Origin: Paracoccaceae bacterium
Lineage (GTDB): Bacteria > Pseudomonadota > Alphaproteobacteria > Rhodobacterales > Rhodobacteraceae
Reading direction: 5' to 3'
Length of the DNA stretch: 5,067 bases
NCBI GenBank assembly: GCA_007119835.1
Contig: SKOX01000336.1
Coordinates: 1-5,067 of the forward strand
Shown: in pieces, positions 1-3,648 of the stretch
Position numbering within the stretch: position 1 is the stretch's first letter
How the letters are laid out: each line of letters starts with the position of its first letter
The notes under the pieces: generated by a model
What the model was told of the DNA's origin: nothing
The model's input: the letters and a program-made list of their open reading frames with translations, nothing else
Databases searched by the model: none
Translations under genes and position numbers: made by a program

Positions 1-36
1 ATCATCATCCTGCTCTATCTGTTCGGCTTCCTCTAG
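1..36 (+). CDS. C-terminal end of an upstream gene, product unknown
   Basis: The frame starting at base 1 reads IIILLYLFGFL and stops at a TAG (34-36). The eleven residues are almost entirely hydrophobic, which suggests that the truncated protein ends in a transmembrane or membrane-anchoring segment. Too little is present to name a family. The next plus-strand gene is about 1.7 kb away, so this is the end of its transcription unit. A GC-rich inverted repeat overlaps the stop and could help end transcription. The coding call is an inference from the clean in-frame stop and the hydrophobic run; eleven open codons could occur by chance. Confidence 0.5.
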   Translation: MIILLYLFGFL

Positions 37-59
37 GCCCGGCCCGCCTGCGGCCGGCC
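36..59 (+). repeat. GC-rich inverted repeat at the stop of the leftmost gene
   Basis: The left arm GGCC-C-GGCC (36-44) can pair with GGCCGGCC (52-59), giving eight G:C pairs with one bulged C and a 7-base loop. It begins on the last base of the stop codon. No T-run follows, so it is not a classical intrinsic terminator. It may be a termination or mRNA-protection hairpin, or a chance product of high GC. Confidence 0.25.
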
Positions 60-206
60 ACGCCACGCCGCCCCATGGCCGGGCGCCCTCGTCCGCCCCG
101 CCTCAACGTCCGGAACCGCGACCCGATTGTCCCCGGACCCCGCGGGCCACGTCGGCATCATCCAGCGAGGCGCGCCCCAACCCCGCAGCCGTTCACGCCA
201 GGCAAG

Positions 207-228
207 ACGGGGGGCGCATGCCCCCCGT
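207..228 (-). terminator. Probable transcription-end hairpin for the acidic secreted protein gene
   Basis: There is a perfect 9-bp inverted repeat, ACGGGGGGC (207-215) against GCCCCCCGT (220-228), with a 4-base GCAT loop. It lies 23 bases past the stop of the minus-strand gene 252-620, where a terminator would be expected. No T-run follows on either strand, so it would have to act as a U-less hairpin or as a 3' stabiliser. The position and perfect pairing favour a real 3'-end element; the direction is inferred from the neighbouring gene. Confidence 0.45.
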
Positions 229-251
229 GCTGCAGTCCGAAGGCAGGCGGC

Positions 252-620
252 TCAGGTCTCCTCTTCGGTGATGTCCACCTCGATGTCGAACTCCTCGGCC
301 GTCTCCTCGGGGATCTCGTGCTCCTCCGCGGTGGCCTGGTCGATCTCGCAGACGGCGTCCTCGGTGCCGACATACTCGGCGACCTCCTCGGCCTCCATGT
401 CGCAGACGACCGCGGCCTTGGCGACCGGAACCCGGATCATCTCGCCCTCGACGTCGACCATGACGTGATCGACGTCGGCGGCCTCGGCCTCGATCGCGTC
501 GACGTCGGCCGCCTGGTCCATGTCGTCGTCGGCGTCGGCGATGGTCGCTTCCTGGGCGAGCGCCGTGCCGGCGCCGAGAACGAGCGCGAGCGCCGCGCCA
601 CCGATGAGCTTGCCGTTCAT
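252..620 (-). CDS. Secreted, highly acidic small protein of unknown function
   Basis: This is a 122-residue protein whose family I do not recognise. It begins with a typical Sec signal peptide: MNGK, a hydrophobic core at about residues 5-19, and an ALA signal-peptidase I site at 20-22, so the mature protein should start at Gln23 in the periplasm or outside. By my count the mature 100 residues hold 37 Asp or Glu but only one Arg (63) and one Lys (68), which implies a very low pI. The least acidic stretch (about 61-73, around MIRVPVAKAAVVC) is followed by Cys91, so Cys73 and Cys91 could form the only disulfide. The C-terminus is a run of acidic, Glu-rich segments ending EEET. The start at 620 is fixed by a strong AAGGAGGT Shine-Dalgarno (626-633) 5 bases upstream; the longer open frame to 701 lacks one and would hide the signal peptide. 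Palindromes at 655-678 may control it, and a hairpin at 207-228 follows it. Cation binding is possible from the charge but is not shown. Confidence 0.85.
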   Translation of the reverse strand: MNGKLIGGAALALVLGAGTALAQEATIADADDDMDQAADVDAIEAEAADVDHVMVDVEGEMIRVPVAKAAVVCDMEAEEVAEYVGTEDAVCEIDQATAEEHEIPEETAEEFDIEVDITEEET

Positions 621-654
621 GTCAGACCTCCTTGCTGTCCATGCTGCCGGCTCT

Positions 655-678
655 TGCACGCGTGCAGGATCCTGCACG
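655..678. promoter_or_regulatory. Overlapping perfect palindromes upstream of the acidic protein gene
   Basis: Two perfect palindromes overlap: TGCACGCGTGCA (655-666) and CGTGCAGGATCCTGCACG (661-678). Together they make three alternating copies of the half-site TGCACG or its complement. They sit 35-58 bases upstream of the ATG at 620, where a promoter or operator would be expected, and 74 bases past the stop of the gene to the right. There is no T-run, so a terminator for that gene is less likely. A dimeric repressor or activator site is the simplest reading; a 5' UTR hairpin is the alternative. I see no confident -10 or -35 boxes. Confidence 0.5.
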
Positions 679-751
679 AATGCGACCGGCCGAACGGCCA
701 ACGCCGCGCGACCCCTTCGGGTTCACATCGCCCGGCGCATGGCTGTGGCGC

Positions 752-961
752 TCAGCCTTCCTTGGTGAACCGCACCTGCTGGCCCTCGGTGCTGAACGCC
801 ATGGTGCAGCCGGCCGCCCTGGCAAGCCTCTCGCATTCGTCGCGGGTCTCCGCGTCCGTCGCCTCGGGCCGGCACACGCCCTCGTAGATGTCGTAGGGCA
901 GGATGTAGACCTCCCCCGGCGCCATGCCCTCCAGATGCCGCTGCAAGTCGTCGCGCGTCAT
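752..961 (-). CDS. Small conserved-looking cytoplasmic protein of unknown function
   Basis: This is a 69-residue protein with no signal peptide or membrane segment. It opens with MTRDDLQRHLEGM, a likely helix, then a GEVYILPYDIYEGVC strand-like stretch, a charged helix (about residues 33-50) and a final TMAFSTEGQQVRFTKEG strand pair, which suggests a compact alpha/beta fold. Its three cysteines (30, 43, 52) are not spaced like a standard zinc site. I do not recognise the family. The start at 961 is chosen because the purine-rich AGGGGAGGGA (968-977) ends 6 bases upstream; in-frame ATGs further up (at 1036 and 1060) lack such a site and would add an Arg/Pro-rich leader. It lies between two other small minus-strand genes with gaps of 131 and 148 bases, so it may have its own promoter. 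Normal codon choice and a good ribosome site support a real gene. Confidence 0.75.
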   Translation of the reverse strand: MTRDDLQRHLEGMAPGEVYILPYDIYEGVCRPEATDAETRDECERLARAAGCTMAFSTEGQQVRFTKEG

Positions 962-1001
962 GGCCGTTCCCTCCCCTGCTTGCGCCCGTCGCGGCACGCG
1001 G

Positions 1002-1029
1002 GGATCCCGAGGCGGCGCCGCCGGGATCC
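1002..1029. repeat. Long imperfect inverted repeat upstream of the 69-residue protein gene
   Basis: The left arm is GGATCCC (1002-1008), GA (1009-1010), GGCGGC (1011-1016). The right arm is GCCGCC (1017-1022), GGGATCC (1023-1029). The arms match over 13 bases if the GA is bulged out. The centre is GGCGGCGCCGCC (1011-1022), itself a perfect palindrome. It lies 41-68 bases upstream of the ATG at 961 and about 80 bases past the stop of the BrnA-like gene. It could be an operator, an intercistronic hairpin or a U-less terminator. A related segment, GGATCC followed by GGCGCCGCC, occurs at 1073-1090. Confidence 0.45.
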
Positions 1030-1109
1030 GTCGCATCGCGTCCGCCCGTCGCCAACGCATCAGCCCGGCGCGGGATCCTGCGGCGCCGCCGCGGCCTCGG
1101 CGGTCGGGC

Positions 1110-1436
1110 TCACGGCTGCTGACCGGACCCGTCCCGCTCGACGTCGATCTCGCGGGCGACCACCGCCAGCATGTAGGCGCGCAGCACCGCGTTCATCCGC
1201 GCCTGGTAGCCCCGCCCGAGCCCGCGGTACCAGCGCACGACGTCGGCGTCGAAGGCCGCCGTCAGCCGCGTCTTCTTCGGCGCGCACGGCGTCTGCTCGT
1301 GCAGCCGGTACCACTCGTCCGGGATGGTGCGGCGCTTGAGCGACCATTCCCGGTGCCGCGCCTCCATCGCCTCCAGTTCCGCCAGCAGCTCGGCATGGCT
1401 GCGCGCCTCGCGCGTCGTGCGCTTCCGCTCGTCCAT
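1110..1436 (-). CDS. Orphan BrnA-like (DUF4415) ribbon-helix-helix protein
   Basis: This is a 108-residue protein. The N-terminal 35 residues are a charged helix (HAELLAELEAMEARHREW), followed by IPDEWYRLHEQ. Residues about 54-89 carry the signature of BrnA-type antitoxins: a basic KKTRLTAAFDADVV strand, then RWYRGLGRGYQARMNAVLRAYM, matching the family pattern in which the strand contacts DNA and GYQxRxNxxLRxYM forms the helices of a ribbon-helix-helix dimer. BrnA normally follows a BrnT toxin gene and represses their shared promoter. Here no BrnT-like frame lies in the 322 bases upstream, and the next gene downstream is unrelated, so this looks like a stand-alone DNA-binding regulator. I recall similar orphan BrnA-family proteins in Rhodobacterales but cannot check. 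The start is supported by AAGAGGA (1445-1451), 8 bases upstream. An 11-base-period repeat at 1522-1560 is a plausible target site. The family assignment is confident; the lone-regulator role is inference. Confidence 0.85.
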   Translation of the reverse strand: MDERKRTTREARSHAELLAELEAMEARHREWSLKRRTIPDEWYRLHEQTPCAPKKTRLTAAFDADVVRWYRGLGRGYQARMNAVLRAYMLAVVAREIDVERDGSGQQP

Positions 1437-1521
1437 CGGACCCGTCCTCTTGTCGGTGAGGCCCCGATCCTGCAGCCGACCGCCTTAACGCCCGATTGCC
1501 GCGCGCACCCGCCGCGGATCT

Positions 1522-1560
1522 GCATGGACTATGCAGGGAATATGCATGGAAACTGCATCC
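1522..1560. repeat. 11-base-period tandem repeat, candidate operator
   Basis: Three consecutive 11-base units are GCATGGACTAT (1522-1532), GCAGGGAATAT (1533-1543) and GCATGGAAACT (1544-1554), followed by a partial fourth GCATCC (1555-1560). The GCA core and the GGA at unit positions 5-7 recur on the same helical face. The stretch is AT-richer than its surroundings. It lies 86-124 bases upstream of the BrnA-like start and about 200 bases upstream of csp. Ribbon-helix-helix repressors commonly bind tandem half-sites about one helical turn apart, so the BrnA-like protein encoded next door is an obvious candidate binder. This is inferred, not shown. Confidence 0.55.
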
Positions 1561-1582
1561 GCCCGGGCGCGGCCGGCACGCC

Positions 1583-1606
1583 GATGCGGTTTCGGATGCG
1601 GTTTTG
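1583..1606. repeat. Two-unit 12-base tandem direct repeat
   Basis: GATGCGGTTTCG (1583-1594) is followed immediately by GATGCGGTTTTG (1595-1606), differing at one base. It begins 22 bases after the 11-base repeat block and lies about 150 bases upstream of csp. It may be a second protein-binding site or a simple slippage duplication. Confidence 0.45.
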
Positions 1607-1758
1607 GCTTGCAATCCGGCGCCGTCTCCCCCATTTTTGCGGCGCGGGTTACCACTCTCGGATCACTGTCTCCCTAAGCGGCTGCAGTACCACGATTTTG
1701 GCTCGACTGCGCCAGGCTGCCGCACACTGCGGGCAGCACGACTAAAGGAGACATCACG

Positions 1759-1965
1759 ATGGCCACCGGCACCGTGAAATGGTTCAACGCCACCAAAGGC
1801 TACGGCTTCATCCAGCCCGACCAGGGCCGCAAGGACGTCTTCGTCCACGCCACCGCCCTCGAGCGCTCCGGCATCAGCCACCTCGAGGACGGCCAGAAGG
1901 TTACCTTCGACATCGAGTCGGGCCGTGACGGCCGCGAGTCGGCGACCAACCTCCAGCTCGCCTGA
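1759..1965 (+). CDS. csp: Cold-shock domain protein (CspA family)
   Basis: This 68-residue protein consists of a single cold-shock domain, an OB-fold that binds single-stranded RNA and DNA and works as a cytoplasmic RNA chaperone. The whole family signature is present: [19 protein letters not shown] at the N-terminus with RNP1 KGYGFI (13-18), RNP2 VFVHA (27-31), the aromatic residues W8, F9, Y15, F17, F28 and H30 of the binding surface, and the [22 protein letters not shown] ending. The length is normal for alphaproteobacterial Csp proteins. The start is set by AAAGGAG (1744-1750), 8 bases upstream. It is monocistronic: the divergent gene to its left is on the other strand and an intrinsic terminator follows 84 bases after the stop. 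Which Csp paralogue this is, and whether it is cold-induced or constitutive, cannot be told from the sequence. Confidence 0.97.
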   Translation: MATGTVKWFNATKGYGFIQPDQGRKDVFVHATALERSGISHLEDGQKVTFDIESGRDGRESATNLQLA

Positions 1966-2049
1966 TTTCGGGCCAGAAGCCGGACAGACGGGCAAGCTGA
2001 CGGCTGTAATGAGCTGATCGCTGCCGCCCGTTCAGGAAGTTAATGCTTT

Positions 2050-2085
2050 GCCCTGCCGATCCGTCGATCGGCGGGGCTTTGTTTT
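2050..2085 (+). terminator. Intrinsic terminator of csp
   Basis: A 12-bp stem, GCCCTGCCGATC (2050-2061) with GATCGGCGGGGC (2066-2077) including one T:G wobble, closes a CGTC loop and is followed at once by TTTGTTTT (2078-2085). The T-run lies only on the plus strand, so it serves csp and not the minus-strand genes. Confidence 0.9.
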
Positions 2086-2404
2086 CCAGATTGCCCGTCA
2101 CCCGCCGATCGGCGTTCCGAACTGCCCTCCGGGGCCTTACCGAGGACCGCCTCTGCGCCGGCGGATCGACCTGGCTGGCCGCTAAAGAACCCTGTGCTAG
2201 ACCCAACTCGAAGGACATGATTCACCCTCCGAGGCGGTTTCGGGAGTTGATCATGCCTGCTGCGGCATCCGCATATCCGGCGGACCGTGAACAACGCGCT
2301 CGCCGGGTTGGAGTGGCGCCTGCTTCGGCATTCCCTCAAGAACGCACAGCAACGCGAAAGCTGACGCCTGACGGAAACCCTGCGCCGGCGCTGCGGCTGC
2401 GCGC
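2086..2404. other. Intergenic region between csp terminator and cutA, no convincing gene
   Basis: These 319 bases separate the end of the csp transcript from the convergent cutA stop. A perfect 12-base palindrome CGCCGATCGGCG (2103-2114) shares its GATCGGCG with the terminator stem. An imperfect inverted repeat spans 2216-2255, with start-like ATGs on both strands. A short plus-strand frame (2253-2408, 51 codons) has GGGAG 6 bases before its ATG, but its Ala/Pro/Arg-rich product looks like random high-GC translation. No T-tract terminator is seen for cutA. An sRNA or decayed gene is possible, but I recognise none. Confidence 0.5.
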
Positions 2405-2731
2405 CTAGGCGCCGGGGCCGGCGGTCTCGGCATAGGCCCAGGCGAGGTAGTCGGCCGTCACGGCGGCCGCCTCGACCGCGTGGATGGCCGGCGTCTCGTC
2501 GGGGTGCAGGGCCCGCGCCTCGGCGGCGACCTTGTCGAAGAGTTCGGCGCGGGTCTTGACCAGGAGCGGCACCTCGCGGGCGCGCTCGATTGCGCCCTGC
2601 CAGCGATAGACCGACTCGATCGGCGCATAGATGTTCGCGCAGGCCGCCAGCCGCACCTCGACCAGACGCTCGGCGATGCGGCGGGCGTGGTCCGCGTCGG
2701 GGCAGTTGATCCAGACGTCGAGGAGCTTCAT
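2405..2731 (-). CDS. cutA: Divalent-cation tolerance protein CutA
   Basis: This is a 108-residue, full-length CutA1 protein, a family that forms very stable trimers of ferredoxin-like subunits. In E. coli it was linked to copper and other divalent-metal tolerance, though its biochemical role is still unsettled. Conserved blocks are visible in order: ARRIAERLVEVRLAACANI (16-34) with the family's Cys at 31, PIESVYRWQGAIE (37-49), EVPLLVKTRAELFDKV (53-68), LHPDETPAI (75-83), and a C-terminal YLAWAYAET. The family's usual HPYE motif reads HPDE here, with Asp78 replacing the Tyr. There is no signal peptide. The start is supported by a very strong AAAGGAGGT (2736-2744), 4 bases upstream. It lies 23 bases downstream of truA on the same strand and is almost certainly cotranscribed with it. 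Confidence 0.95.
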   Translation of the reverse strand: MKLLDVWINCPDADHARRIAERLVEVRLAACANIYAPIESVYRWQGAIERAREVPLLVKTRAELFDKVAAEARALHPDETPAIHAVEAAAVTADYLAWAYAETAGPGA

Positions 2732-2754
2732 TGGGACCTCCTTTCGCGATGAGG

Positions 2755-3549
2755 CTAACCGCGGGTGGCAGTCGGGGAAAGGTCGGCGAAGGGATTTTCG
2801 GGATAGTCGACGCCCGTGAGGTAGAGGCCCGAGGGCGGCGCGACCGGGCCACATGCCGCGCGGTCGCGGGCGTCGAGCGCCTCGGCAACCCGCGCGGGCG
2901 GCCAGGCGCCGGCCCCTACGCGCGCGAGCGTGCCGACCATGGAGCGGACCTGGTTGTGCAGGAACGATCGCGCCGCGAACGTCAGCCGGATCTCGCTTCC
3001 GCCCGGATAGGGGCACGCCTCGACCTCCGCGGCATCGAGGGTCTTCACCGGACTCGCAGCCTGGCAGATCGCGGCGCGGAAGGTGGTGAAGTCGTGGTGA
3101 CCGACCAGCGCCCGCGCGGCCTCCCGCACCGCCTCGACGTCGAAGGGCGGCGGCACCCGCCAGGCGAGGCCGCGGTCGTGGACGAGCGGCGCGCGGCGGG
3201 CGACGACGCGGTAGAGGTACCGCCGGCCGGTGGCGGAAAAGCGGGCGTGAAAATCGGGAGCGACGGCGGCGGCGGCGACCACCGCGACGGGCGCGGGCCT
3301 CAGATGCCAGTTCACCGCCTCGCGCAGCCGCTCCGGCTCCCAGGCGCGCGCGAGGTCGGCATGGGCGACCTGCCCGGTCGCGTGCACGCCCGCATCGGTG
3401 CGGCCGGCCGCGGCGACCCGTGGACCGCCCGGATCGAGCCGCGCCAGTGCCGCCTCCAGGGCTGCCTGGACCGAAGGCTGGTCGGCCTGCCACTGCCAGC
3501 CCGCGAACGGGCCACCATCGTATTCGATTAGGAACGCGTAGCGGGGCAT
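2755..3549 (-). CDS. truA: tRNA pseudouridine(38-40) synthase TruA
   Basis: This is a 264-residue cytoplasmic enzyme that converts uridine to pseudouridine at positions 38, 39 and 40 in the anticodon stem-loop of many tRNAs. Family landmarks are all present: the N-terminal [16 protein letters not shown] strand, the catalytic loop [10 protein letters not shown] (49-58) with nucleophile Asp52, [16 protein letters not shown] (99-114) containing the conserved Arg/Tyr pair, [11 protein letters not shown] (166-176), [18 protein letters not shown] (191-208), and [13 protein letters not shown] near the end. The length matches bacterial TruA. The ATG at 3549 gives the standard N-terminus, but no good Shine-Dalgarno precedes it; a TTGGCA box (minus strand) at about 3579-3584 could be a -35 placing the transcript start very near the ATG. 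It is the first gene of a likely truA-cutA operon, divergent from the ycjX-family gene, with 99 bases between their starts. Confidence 0.97.
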   Translation of the reverse strand: MPRYAFLIEYDGGPFAGWQWQADQPSVQAALEAALARLDPGGPRVAAAGRTDAGVHATGQVAHADLARAWEPERLREAVNWHLRPAPVAVVAAAAVAPDFHARFSATGRRYLYRVVARRAPLVHDRGLAWRVPPPFDVEAVREAARALVGHHDFTTFRAAICQAASPVKTLDAAEVEACPYPGGSEIRLTFAARSFLHNQVRSMVGTLARVGAGAWPPARVAEALDARDRAACGPVAPPSGLYLTGVDYPENPFADLSPTATRG

Positions 3550-3584
3550 GGCCGGGGCCTACACCGGCACGCGGGCGGCTGCCA

Positions 3585-3603
3585 AGCGGCCGTTGCGGCC
3601 GCT
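3585..3603. repeat. Inverted repeat between divergent truA and ycjX starts
   Basis: AGCGGCC (3585-3591) and GGCCGCT (3597-3603) form a perfect 7-bp inverted repeat around GTTGC. It lies near the middle of the 99-base divergent gap, 36-54 bases before the truA start and 46-64 before the ycjX start. It could be an operator for either gene; in DNA this GC-rich it could also be chance. Confidence 0.3.
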
Positions 3604-3648
3604 CGCGGGAGCCACTAGGTCTGGGCGGCCGTCTGCGGGGGGATCTCC

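Larger units (their letters stand above)
1437..1758. other. Divergent intergenic region between the BrnA-like gene and csp
   Basis: These 322 bases hold no open frame that looks like a gene on either strand. They must contain the promoters of the minus-strand BrnA-like gene and the plus-strand cold-shock gene. Visible structure consists of an 11-base-period repeat (1522-1560), a two-unit 12-base repeat (1583-1606), and a GATCCTGCAG element (1466-1475). The roughly 150 bases before csp leave room for the long structured leader often found on cold-shock mRNAs, but I could not place a convincing promoter or cold box. Confidence 0.7.

Noticed and set aside
709..723. Short hairpin (ACCC/GGGT around a 4-base loop) after the 69-residue gene, considered as its terminator
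   Set aside because: The stem is only 4 bp with a mismatch beyond it and no T-run follows.
75..1745. Several long plus-strand open frames (for example 75-887, 632-1339, 924-1745) opposite the three small genes
   Set aside because: They are Arg/Pro/Ala-rich with no recognisable motif, overlap one another and the palindromic spacers, and lie antisense to genes with good ribosome sites and ordered domains. High GC makes such frames common.
1437..1758. Possible BrnT toxin gene upstream of the BrnA-like gene
   Set aside because: No frame on either strand shows the BrnT pattern (FxWDxxKxxxNxxKHG); the region is non-coding.
1901..2218. Minus-strand frame with a GGAGGG ribosome-like site before ATG 2218
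   Set aside because: It runs through the csp terminator and into csp on the opposite strand, and its product looks random. The ribosome-like site is part of the inverted repeat at 2216-2255.
2287..2364. 25-codon GTG frame (NNALAGLEWRLL...), considered as a fragment of ribosomal protein S21, which sometimes lies near csp
   Set aside because: Only a superficial resemblance; the conserved S21 basic core is absent and there is no proper ribosome site.
2253..2408. 51-codon plus-strand frame before the cutA end, with GGGAG upstream
   Set aside because: The product is Ala/Pro/Arg-rich with no fold or motif, and it ends by overlapping the cutA stop. It is kept only as part of the spacer description.
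2401..2412. 12-base palindrome GCGCCTAGGCGC across the cutA stop
   Set aside because: It has no loop to form a hairpin and lies over a coding end in very GC-rich DNA; chance is the simplest explanation.
2405..3493. 362-codon minus-strand frame spanning cutA and most of truA
   Set aside because: Only its last 108 codons are real (cutA). The upstream part is truA read in the wrong frame, giving an Arg/Gly-rich product.
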